NCBI GenBank assembly: GCA_034180345.1
Contig: JAXFOQ010000031.1
Coordinates: forward strand, 1-23,971
DNA length: 23,971 nucleotides
Origin: RGIG5681 sp034180345
GTDB taxonomy: Bacteria; Bacillota_I; Bacilli_A; Erysipelotrichales; Erysipelotrichaceae
Direction: 5' to 3'
How positions within the stretch are numbered: position 1 is the first letter of the stretch; each line of letters opens with the position of its first letter. The position numbers and the translations under genes are program-made. Positions 1 to 6,512 of this stretch are shown here, in pieces. Below the pieces are notes generated by a model. It worked only from the letters and a program-made list of their open reading frames with translations, was not told the origin of the DNA and did not search any database.

Positions 1-21
1 TATATGCCATGCCTAGCACAC

Positions 22-53
22 ATTAAAAATGACAATCTTCATTGATTGCCATT
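22..53 (-). terminator. Intrinsic terminator of argS
   Basis: Read on the minus strand, a 10-bp stem (arms at 44-53 and 28-37, one G-U pair in RNA) closes a 6-nt loop and is followed by a short U-rich tract. It lies 22 bp past the argS stop codon. The stem is convincing but the U tract is short and interrupted. Confidence 0.65.
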
Positions 54-75
54 AAAATAGTTGTTATATAAAATT

Positions 76-1725
76 TTACATTTTTTCTGGGGCTGATATT
101 CCAATTAAATTTAGGGCATTGGCTAAGGTAATCTTAGTAGCCAAAAGTAAAGCCATGCGTTGTTTGGTTAAATTTTCATCATCAGGATTAATAATTTTAT
201 TTGATCCATAAAACGAATGGAAATATCCTGCCAATTTTTGAATGTAGTTACAAATCTTATTTGGCATTCTGGTAGCAGCAGCATCAGCAACCACAGAAAC
301 AAATTCATTGATATATTTTAATAAATCAACCTCTTTTTCTGATGTCAATAAATCATACTTCGGCAATTTTTCAACATCCTTGCCGTAATTTCTTAAAATT
401 GAACACATACGGGCATGGGCATATTGAGCATAAAAGACTGGGTTATCACTTGTTTTTGAACGCGCAAGACCTAAATCAAAATCCAAATGTACATCCACTG
501 CCTTGGATACAAAGAAGTAACGAGCAGCATCAACACCAATATCATCAACAAGTTCACGAATCGTAACAGCATTGCCAGTTCGCTTAGACATTTTAACTTC
601 TTGTCCATTTTCTACAAGCCTAACCATTTGAATAAGATCGACTTCAAGGGCATCTTTACCATAACCTAAAGCCTCAATTGCTGCCTTCATACGCGGAATA
701 TATCCGTGGTGATCGGCGCCCCAAAGATTAACAAGTTTTGTATAACCGCGTTCAAACTTATAAATATGGTTGGCAATATCAGGGGTTAAATAGGTATAGA
801 AGCCAGTACTCTTTTTAAGTACACGGTTTTTGTCATCACCATACTCCGAAGATTTAAACCATAGGGCATCATCTTCTTCGTAGATAAGACCCATTTCATC
901 CATCTTAGCGACCGCTTTTTCAACACGACCCTCATCGACAATCCATTGTTCAGAAACCCAAGAATCAAATTCACAGCCAAAATATTCTAAGTCTTCTTCG
1001 ATTTGTTTAAGCTCTAGTTCCTTGCCTGCTTTTTTCAAAAACTCCACTGCCTCAGCTTTTTCCATAGCCAAGAATTTATCGCCATACTTGTCTTTAATAA
1101 TGGCAGCGATATTTTTGATGTCTTCTCCAGCATAACCATCCTCTGGAATATCACCTTCAATGCCAAACAATTCTTTATAGCGAACCAATACTGATTCACC
1201 AAGCATATTGATTTGGTTACCAGCGTCATTAACATAGTACTCTCTTAGGCAATTGTATCCAGATTTGTTTAATAATCGACAAATACAATCACCCCAAACA
1301 GCTCCACGGGCATGTCCCAAGTGTAAAATTCCTGTTGGATTGGCTGAAACATACTCCACTAAAATTGGTAATTTATTACCAGATTCATTTTCACCATATT
1401 TATCATTCATCTCAAATACAGTATTAATACATGCTGCAAGCTCGTCTTTCTTAATAAAGAAATTGATGAAACCAGGACCAGCAATTTCAACCTTTTCAAC
1501 AAAGTCAACATTTTCAGCAATAGCTTCAACGATAACTTGAGCAATTTCTTGAGGTCTTCGTCGCAAGATTTTAGTTAAACGCATAGCGATATTAGCAGAA
1601 TAATCGCCATTTTTGTTATCCTTTGGAATTTCGATCATTACCAAGCCATCATCACATTGATATTCAAATTTCTTTAAAATGATGTCTGTAATGCTTTTAA
1701 CTAAATCATTTTCAATCTTGTTCAT
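76..1725 (-). CDS. argS: Arginyl-tRNA synthetase
   Basis: Class I aminoacyl-tRNA synthetase that charges tRNA-Arg with arginine in the cytoplasm. The 549-residue protein has the arginyl N-terminal (Add-1) domain (about 1-90), the VEYVSANPTG segment leading into the HLGH form of the HIGH motif (135-138), the KMSKRTGN signature (KMSK at 378-381), and a helical DALR-type anticodon-binding domain at the C-terminus. The length is normal for the family. An in-frame ATG at 1737 would add four residues, but the GGAGG at 1731-1735 overlaps that codon and sits 5 nt before the ATG at 1725, so I start at 1725. The gene has its own promoter candidate and lies just behind a tRNA-Arg gene on the same strand. 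Identification is secure. Confidence 0.97.
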   Translation of the reverse strand: MNKIENDLVKSITDIILKKFEYQCDDGLVMIEIPKDNKNGDYSANIAMRLTKILRRRPQEIAQVIVEAIAENVDFVEKVEIAGPGFINFFIKKDELAACINTVFEMNDKYGENESGNKLPILVEYVSANPTGILHLGHARGAVWGDCICRLLNKSGYNCLREYYVNDAGNQINMLGESVLVRYKELFGIEGDIPEDGYAGEDIKNIAAIIKDKYGDKFLAMEKAEAVEFLKKAGKELELKQIEEDLEYFGCEFDSWVSEQWIVDEGRVEKAVAKMDEMGLIYEEDDALWFKSSEYGDDKNRVLKKSTGFYTYLTPDIANHIYKFERGYTKLVNLWGADHHGYIPRMKAAIEALGYGKDALEVDLIQMVRLVENGQEVKMSKRTGNAVTIRELVDDIGVDAARYFFVSKAVDVHLDFDLGLARSKTSDNPVFYAQYAHARMCSILRNYGKDVEKLPKYDLLTSEKEVDLLKYINEFVSVVADAAATRMPNKICNYIQKLAGYFHSFYGSNKIINPDDENLTKQRMALLLATKITLANALNLIGISAPEKM

Positions 1726-1752
1726 AATTTCCTCCATCTTGATATTAGATAT

Positions 1753-1782
1753 ATTATATTATCATTTTTAAATATTTGTCAT
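1753..1782 (-). promoter_or_regulatory. Promoter candidate for argS
   Basis: On the minus strand, ATGACA (1777-1782, five of six matches to the -35 consensus) is followed after 18 bp by a perfect TATAAT (1753-1758). It lies between the tRNA-Arg terminator and the argS ribosome site, so argS can be transcribed independently of the tRNA. Confidence 0.6.
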
Positions 1783-1800
1783 CAATATTAAATTTTTTTG

Positions 1801-1835
1801 ACAAAAAATAATAATAAAAAAAGCCTTAACAGGCT
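1801..1835 (-). terminator. Intrinsic terminator of the tRNA-Arg gene
   Basis: On the minus strand a 5-bp stem AGCCT/AGGCT (1822-1835, 4-nt loop) is followed by a long T-rich run ending near 1801. It begins 7 bp after the CCA end of the tRNA. The stem is short but the T run is strong. Confidence 0.7.
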
Positions 1836-1841
1836 AATTAA

Positions 1842-1918
1842 TGGCGTCCTCGGAGGGGTTCGAACCCCCGACCTTACGCTTAGAAGGCGCATGCTCTATC
1901 CAGCTGAGCTACGAGGAC
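1842..1918 (-). tRNA. tRNA-Arg (anticodon TCT)
   Basis: A complete 77-nt cloverleaf read on the minus strand. The acceptor stem GTCCTCG pairs with CGAGGAC, the discriminator is G and CCA is encoded. The D arm is GCTC/GAGC with the loop A expected for arginine tRNAs, the anticodon loop is CTTCTAA giving anticodon TCT (reads AGA, and AGG by wobble), and the T arm contains GGTTCGAACC. It lies between a MATE transporter gene and argS, all on the same strand. Confidence 0.97.
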
Positions 1919-1929
1919 ATTGCTCAGTT

Positions 1930-1958
1930 ATTATAACTGAATTTAGTAAATTCCGCAA
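1930..1958 (-). promoter_or_regulatory. Promoter candidate for tRNA-Arg
   Basis: On the minus strand, TTGCGG (1953-1958) and a perfect TATAAT (1930-1935) are separated by 17 bp, ending 11 bp before the mature tRNA 5' end. A 17-bp perfect palindrome (1924-1940, arms TCAGTTAT/ATAACTGA) is centred on the -10 box. The -35 match is only three of six. Confidence 0.6.
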
Positions 1959-2002
1959 TAGAATTTATCACATTATTTCACATTTATGAAAAAAATCTAA
2001 TT

Positions 2003-3331
2003 TTATTTCCATTCCCTCTGCTTTAAATGCAAATAATTAAACGCAAAGGCCACCGAAGCTAAAAACCAAGATATGGGATAGATAATTAAAATATTTTCAA
2101 TGCTTGGATCTTTGATAAACAAAAGATAAACAATTCTAAAAATACATAGTAGGAAAAGAGTTATGACAGTTGAAAATAGCGACTTGCCCAAACCTCTTAA
2201 GACCCCATTAAATATTTCTATCGATATATATAAAATCAATAACGGAGAAATAAACCTAATAATTTTTACTGTATCATTGATAGTGGTAATATCGCTACTG
2301 AATAAACTCGCTAGCTGACGACAAAACAAAACATTGAATATCGAGATAAAAACGGTGATTAAGGCACTAATTTTAAAGGCATAAAGCACTCCTACCCTGA
2401 TTCTTTTGATATTACCAGCACTATAATTTGCTGCCACAAAGGTCGTAATCGCAAAGCCAATGCCAGTCATAATAATCCAAAAAATATTTTCTATCTGAGC
2501 ATTGATGCTGTTGGCCGCAACCATAAAACTACCTAATTCGTTGATGCGAACTTGTACGACAATAATCGCAAAATTAAATAAAATTGATTGTAGGCCATAG
2601 GGAAGACCAAGTTTTAATAATTCAACCAATAGCTCCCAATCATATTTTTTAATATAATTTATCAATCGAAATTCTTTATTGACGCAAATAATTAAATAAA
2701 CCATCATGACAAATTGCACAATGGCAAACGATAAAGCTATACCGATATAGCCAATATGAAAAACAGCTACCAATATAAACATCAGGATAAAATTGATAAG
2801 ATACGAATAAATCATATACTTATTAGGACGAATATTTTCACCAGTAGCCTTTAATATTGATACCAACAATGTAAAGATATAATAAGGAATAAAGCTTGTT
2901 GTAGATATAATCAGATACAGCATTGATTCTTTGAGGGTATCTTTTGGAACATTAGATATTGTTAATAATTGATAACTAAAAACGATATAAACAAACGAAA
3001 AGATAAAAGATATAATCACTCCCAGAATAATGGAATTGGCGATTATTTTTTTAATTTTTTCCTCATCATTTCTACCAATGGCTGAAGCAATTTTAACCAT
3101 ACTGCCACCGATAATACCCGCAACAAAGCCTACATATAAATTAATTAATCTACCTGATGAACCCCCGATAACACTAAGACCGATTGTACCTAAATAATGT
3201 CCTGCCACAATGCTATCGGCAATACTTTTAAGCGCTTGAAAAAATCCAGTAAACACTATTGGATATATCAATAACATTAACTGTTTAAAAATATTACCTT
3301 CGGTAAGTATCAAACGCTTTTTCTTATACAT
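2003..3331 (-). CDS. MATE family multidrug efflux transporter
   Basis: Polytopic inner-membrane exporter of the MATE (MatE, NorM/DinF-like) family, expected to extrude cationic drugs or metabolites using a Na+ or H+ gradient. The 442 residues show about 12 hydrophobic segments in two halves, and the N-terminal region (LTEGN, then IADSIVAGHYLG) matches the family pattern in which a substrate-pathway Asp lies in TM1. A TTG at 3370 would add 13 residues ahead of the ATG at 3331. I prefer the ATG because family members begin a few residues before the LTEG segment and because the extension would have to encode an 18-bp palindrome. Neither start has a good ribosome site. It is divergent from asnA, and no terminator is seen before the tRNA promoter. 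Substrate cannot be predicted. Confidence 0.9.
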   Translation of the reverse strand: MYKKKRLILTEGNIFKQLMLLIYPIVFTGFFQALKSIADSIVAGHYLGTIGLSVIGGSSGRLINLYVGFVAGIIGGSMVKIASAIGRNDEEKIKKIIANSIILGVIISFIFSFVYIVFSYQLLTISNVPKDTLKESMLYLIISTTSFIPYYIFTLLVSILKATGENIRPNKYMIYSYLINFILMFILVAVFHIGYIGIALSFAIVQFVMMVYLIICVNKEFRLINYIKKYDWELLVELLKLGLPYGLQSILFNFAIIVVQVRINELGSFMVAANSINAQIENIFWIIMTGIGFAITTFVAANYSAGNIKRIRVGVLYAFKISALITVFISIFNVLFCRQLASLFSSDITTINDTVKIIRFISPLLILYISIEIFNGVLRGLGKSLFSTVITLFLLCIFRIVYLLFIKDPSIENILIIYPISWFLASVAFAFNYLHLKQREWK

Positions 3332-3337
3332 AATTAA

Positions 3338-3355
3338 AAAATAGTTTACTATTTT
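3338..3355. promoter_or_regulatory. Palindrome in the MATE gene leader (possible operator or hairpin)
   Basis: A perfect 18-bp inverted repeat, AAAATAGT-tt-ACTATTTT, begins 7 bp upstream of the preferred ATG of the MATE gene. A TATAAT box (minus strand, 3379-3384) lies upstream, with no convincing -35. The position suits a repressor site, or a hairpin masking initiation in a leader that has no visible ribosome site. Function is inference. Confidence 0.4.
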
Positions 3356-3404
3356 AAAAGGATAATGCAAGTATTTTTATTATAATTACACATTAAATTC
3401 ACAT

Positions 3405-3433
3405 TTGGTATTTTTAGGTATTTAATATATAAT
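3405..3433 (+). promoter_or_regulatory. Promoter candidate for asnA
   Basis: TTGGTA (3405-3410, four of six) and a perfect TATAAT (3428-3433) are separated by 17 bp, giving a predicted start near 3440 and a short leader of about 26 nt. The leader is too short for a T-box or riboswitch. Confidence 0.6.
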
Positions 3434-3465
3434 TATTAAATATTGGTTAATGATTGGAGATATTT

Positions 3466-4482
3466 ATGGCTTATAAACATTGCATTATACCGAATCAATA
3501 TGATGGCGGTTTAGATATTTTAGAAACACAGAAGGCAATTAAGTTGGTTAAGGATACATTTGAAAAAGAACTTGCTGAAGTATTGAACCTAACAAGGGTC
3601 AGCGCTCCACTTTTTGTACTTAAAAGTAGTGGTTTAAATGATAATCTCAGTGGAATTGAAAGACCAGTTAACTTTGATTTAAAAGAAATGCCCAAGGAAG
3701 ACATTGAGGTCATTCACTCACTTGCTAAATGGAAAAGACAGGCCTTAAAGCGTTATGGCATCGCTCGTTTTAAGGGACTATATACCGATATGAATGCCAT
3801 CAGAAGAGATGAAACTCTTGATAACTTACACTCATGTTATGTTGATCAATGGGATTGGGAGAAGGTTATCTTTGAAGAAGATCGCAATATTGAATTCTTA
3901 AAGGGTACTATCAACAGAATTAATGAGGCGCTACAAAAAACTGTGGTCGTTTTAAAACAGGAATATCCTAACTTAATTAATCATTTTGCCGATACGGTAC
4001 ATTTTATTACCACCCAAGAATTAGAGAATATGTATCCTGACAAAAATGCTAAAGAGCGCGAAGATCTAATCTGCAAAAAATATAAAACGGTATTTATTAT
4101 GCAAATTGGTGATCAATTAAACTCTGGAAAAAAACATGACCTGAGAGCTCCTGATTATGATGATTGGTCATTAAATGGTGATTTGCTTGTGTGGTATCCA
4201 CTACTCAACAAGGCTGTGGAATTATCATCCATGGGTATTAGAGTTAATAAAGAAAAATTGATGGAGCAATTAGAAAAGGCCTCATGTTTGGACCGCGTTA
4301 AGCTGCCCTTCCATCAAGCCTTACTAAATGATGAGTTGCCACTTACCATGGGTGGTGGTATCGGTCAATCACGAATCTGTATGGTCATGCTTAATAAGGC
4401 GCACATCGGTGAAGTTCAAGCCTCACTTTGGCCACAAGAAATGATTGATGAATTGAAAACCCAAGGAATTGAACTACTTTAA
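3466..4482 (+). CDS. asnA: Aspartate-ammonia ligase (asparagine synthetase A)
   Basis: Cytoplasmic ATP-dependent enzyme that makes asparagine from aspartate and free ammonia, with AMP and PPi as products; it is a class II aminoacyl-tRNA-synthetase-like fold. The 338-residue protein is close to the E. coli enzyme (330) and carries the conserved blocks in order: NDNLSG, VHSLAKWKRQ, YVDQWDWE, the RAPDYDDW segment, LNGDLLVW, ELSSMGIRV and the C-terminal GGGIGQSR. A TTG at 3454 would add four residues, but GGAG at 3456-3459 is the ribosome site for the ATG at 3466, 6 nt downstream. The 3' end overlaps the end of ispF by 9 bp tail-to-tail. Confidence 0.97.
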   Translation: MAYKHCIIPNQYDGGLDILETQKAIKLVKDTFEKELAEVLNLTRVSAPLFVLKSSGLNDNLSGIERPVNFDLKEMPKEDIEVIHSLAKWKRQALKRYGIARFKGLYTDMNAIRRDETLDNLHSCYVDQWDWEKVIFEEDRNIEFLKGTINRINEALQKTVVVLKQEYPNLINHFADTVHFITTQELENMYPDKNAKEREDLICKKYKTVFIMQIGDQLNSGKKHDLRAPDYDDWSLNGDLLVWYPLLNKAVELSSMGIRVNKEKLMEQLEKASCLDRVKLPFHQALLNDELPLTMGGGIGQSRICMVMLNKAHIGEVQASLWPQEMIDELKTQGIELL

Positions 4483-4959
4483 ATTTTCACGATAAAGAAG
4501 GCAAACGCTATAAGCTTCAGCGCCTTCTTTTTTTCCGACAAAACCCAAACCTTCCCCTCTTGTTGCCTTGATATTTATCTTATTTTCCTCACAATGCAGA
4601 GCACTGGCGATGTTTGTTTTCATTTGATTGATATATGGAGCCATCTTTGGTTCTTCAATTATAATAATGGCATCAATATTACCGATTTTATAGCCATATT
4701 TAACCATCATTTCATAGGTATGATTCAGTAGTAATAAGGAACTTATACCCTTATATTTAGGATCGCTATCACTAAAGTGAGTGCCGATGTCTTTAAGTCC
4801 TAAGGCTCCGATAATACTTTCGATTATTGCGTGTGTTAATACATCAGCATCCGAATGACCTAATAAACCTAATTCATAAGGTATCTTAACTCCACCGATA
4901 ATTAAATCTCTATTCGGCACTAAACGATGTATATCTTTTGATTGTCCAATTCTAAACAT
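4474..4959 (-). CDS. ispF: 2-C-methyl-D-erythritol 2,4-cyclodiphosphate synthase
   Basis: MEP-pathway enzyme that cyclises CDP-methylerythritol 2-phosphate with loss of CMP, en route to IPP and DMAPP. The 161 residues match the usual trimeric enzyme length. Metal ligands expected for the family are present: D9 and H11 in the IGQSKDIHR segment, and H43 after GHSDADVLTH; GTHFSDSDPKYKG follows. The C-terminal nucleotide loop reads KATRGEGLGF where TTTEKLGF is common; the Glu (E136) is kept but the paired threonines are not. The start at 4959 is set by AGGGG at 4966-4970; an upstream in-frame start at 4977 has no ribosome site. The last 60 bp also encode the asnA terminator on the other strand. 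No other MEP gene is in the window. Confidence 0.95.
   Translation of the reverse strand: MFRIGQSKDIHRLVPNRDLIIGGVKIPYELGLLGHSDADVLTHAIIESIIGALGLKDIGTHFSDSDPKYKGISSLLLLNHTYEMMVKYGYKIGNIDAIIIIEEPKMAPYINQMKTNIASALHCEENKINIKATRGEGLGFVGKKEGAEAYSVCLLYRENLK
4494..4534 (+). terminator. asnA terminator inside the ispF coding region
   Basis: A 9-bp stem, AAAGAAGGC (4494-4502) and GCCTTCTTT (4522-4530), encloses a 19-nt loop with a small internal GCT/AGC stem, and the T run continues to 4534. It starts 12 bp after the asnA stop and lies wholly within the 3' end of ispF. The long loop makes it less certain than a classic terminator. Confidence 0.55.
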
Positions 4960-5023
4960 TATAATCCCCTTTATCAATTATCTTTATTCTATCACAGTGA
5001 GCATTTATTAGTGTTTTTATTAT

Positions 5024-5043
5024 TAATAATAGTATAATTATTA
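5024..5043 (+). promoter_or_regulatory. Inverted repeat over a TATAAT box upstream of the five-gene operon
   Basis: TAATAAT and ATTATTA arms separated by 6 bp surround a perfect TATAAT (5033-5038), whose end lies 8 bp before the ATG at 5047. A repressor bound here would block the -10 box. There is no recognisable -35 hexamer at 16-18 bp, and an all-AT palindrome is weak evidence in this base composition. Confidence 0.35.
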
Positions 5044-5046
5044 CAT

Positions 5047-5481
5047 ATGGATATTAAAATTATTGTGATGATAAATGTTATTCTTTGGGCTTTTGTAGGC
5101 TATCTAAGATTTCAAGCTACTAAAGTAAAAGTTAAATTTAAAGCGATGAAAACCTATGGTTTAACCTTTTTATTTGGATTTTTAGGAATTGTAATGTACT
5201 TAAAAAATCCCAATTACATCATGATAGTTAATTTCATATCTTTTGCGAGTGCTGGCTTTATTCTTAATATATGTCCAAGTGGCTTTAGTGATCGAGGTAT
5301 TTTGATGCTTGGTAGATTACATAAATATAAGAATATAAGCAATTATGAAAAAGAGGTGAAATTTGGAGAGGTAACTTTAAAATTCACCGTTAAAAGACGC
5401 ACTTATTATTTATATTTGGATAACGACCAAATAACCGATATTGATAAATATTTACAAAAAATTGGAGGTATAAATAAATGA
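5047..5481 (+). CDS. Hypothetical membrane protein, first gene of the metal/redox operon
   Basis: I do not recognise this 144-residue protein with confidence. It has three hydrophobic segments (about 4-21, 38-52, 57-76), with a basic stretch between the first two (residues 27-36). A soluble C-terminal part of about 65 residues contains GILMLGRLHKYKNIS followed by alternating beta-like segments, resembling the PH-like tail of small membrane proteins such as DUF5673 (weak inference). No ribosome site precedes the ATG; a TATAAT box ends only 8 bp upstream, so the mRNA could be leaderless. An ATG at 5068 is the next alternative and also lacks a ribosome site. Its TGA stop overlaps the ATG of the CobW-family gene, so the two are translationally coupled. 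Confidence 0.75.
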   Translation: MDIKIIVMINVILWAFVGYLRFQATKVKVKFKAMKTYGLTFLFGFLGIVMYLKNPNYIMIVNFISFASAGFILNICPSGFSDRGILMLGRLHKYKNISNYEKEVKFGEVTLKFTVKRRTYYLYLDNDQITDIDKYLQKIGGINK

Positions 5482-6512
5482 TTAATGTAATAATTGTATC
5501 TGGTTTTTTAGGTTCAGGTAAAACTACCGTAATCAAAAAAATCCTTAACAGTCAAGAACGACTAGGAAAAGTGATGTTGTTGGAAAATGAATTTGGGGAA
5601 ATCGGCATTGATGGTCAACTGCTCAAGAATAATATTTCTGTAAAAGAAATAAATAACGGATGTATCTGTTGTTCGTTAGAAGGGAAATTGGAAGAAGCCT
5701 TAGATGAAATTGCCACCTATGATATTGATACTCTTATTGTTGAGCCAAGTGGAGTAGCGAAATTATCAGAAATCCAAGAGGCCTTCAGAACGCACCATGT
5801 TTTCTGTATTGCAAGTTCAATTACTATGGTTGATGTTACTAAGGCTAATAATTATCATAAAAATTTCCGTGAATTTTATGATGATCAAATCAATCATGCC
5901 GATTGTGTGGTGTTGAGTAGAAGCGATGTCGCTGATAATGAAGTAACAAAAAAAGCTATGTATCTTTGCGAAGACCTCAATGAACAAGCGGTCATTGTAT
6001 CAACACCAATCGAACAACTTGAAAATAACTTTGTCTATGAATTGTTGGTTGCGGCCTTTGATAAATGCAGTTGCCACGAAGAAGAAGGCTGTTGCTGTTG
6101 CCACCATGACCACGAACATGATGAATGTCATCACCATGATAATGAAGAATGCCAATGCCATCATCACCACGATGAACACGAACACTCGGAATGTTGCCAC
6201 CACGAGCATCATGATCATGAACACTGCTGTTGTCATCATCACAATGCTGATGATACCTTTGTTTCTTTAGGTTTTAAAACAGCTAATATCTATGATAAAG
6301 ATGAGCTTAAAGAAATGTTGGAAAAACTACCAGAAACAATTATTAGAGCCAAGGGTATTGTTGCTGGTAAAGATGGCTGGATACATTTTGAATATACACC
6401 AGGTGAGATTTATATCAATGATGGTGATGTTAATTATACTGGTTTGATCAGTATAATCGGTACAACCTTAAACAAAGATGAATTGAAGGGAATATTCAAA
6501 CTAAATGATTAA
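5478..6512 (+). CDS. CobW/COG0523 G3E GTPase with His/Cys-rich linker (putative metallochaperone)
   Basis: Member of the G3E P-loop GTPase family that inserts or traffics metals (zinc, cobalt, nickel relatives: CobW, YciC/ZNG1, UreG, HypB). Over 344 residues: Walker A GFLGSGKT (9-16), the diagnostic CxCC metal motif GCICC (61-65), the Walker B region leading to EPSG (89-92), a His/Cys linker (197-255) with 23 His and 14 Cys in 59 residues, and the CobW C-terminal domain (about 260-340). The guanine-specificity position normally NKxD reads SRSD (147-150). GGAGG at 5463-5467 precedes the ATG, which overlaps the upstream TGA by 4 bp. Metal identity cannot be told from the sequence; zinc is the commonest for CxCC proteins with such linkers. 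Confidence 0.93.
   Translation: MINVIIVSGFLGSGKTTVIKKILNSQERLGKVMLLENEFGEIGIDGQLLKNNISVKEINNGCICCSLEGKLEEALDEIATYDIDTLIVEPSGVAKLSEIQEAFRTHHVFCIASSITMVDVTKANNYHKNFREFYDDQINHADCVVLSRSDVADNEVTKKAMYLCEDLNEQAVIVSTPIEQLENNFVYELLVAAFDKCSCHEEEGCCCCHHDHEHDECHHHDNEECQCHHHHDEHEHSECCHHEHHDHEHCCCHHHNADDTFVSLGFKTANIYDKDELKEMLEKLPETIIRAKGIVAGKDGWIHFEYTPGEIYINDGDVNYTGLISIIGTTLNKDELKGIFKLND

Noticed and set aside
1738..1841. T-box riboswitch upstream of argS
   Set aside because: The region is only about 100 nt, AT-rich, and has no T-box sequence, specifier stem or antiterminator; the only stem is the tRNA terminator.
1798..1989. Plus-strand open frame across the tRNA
   Set aside because: It covers the tRNA-Arg and its terminator and promoter on the opposite strand and shows no protein-like composition.
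3332..3370. TTG start at 3370 for the MATE gene
   Set aside because: It would add 13 residues ahead of the family N-terminus and force the perfect palindrome at 3338-3355 to be coding; there is no ribosome site. The ATG at 3331 fits better, although a leaderless TTG start cannot be fully excluded.
6000..6270. Long open frames on the other strand and in another plus frame over the His/Cys linker
   Set aside because: They are by-products of the repetitive CAY/TGY/GAN codons of the CobW gene; their translations are Met/Val/Ile-rich or Met/Asn/Thr-rich low-complexity strings with no ribosome site.
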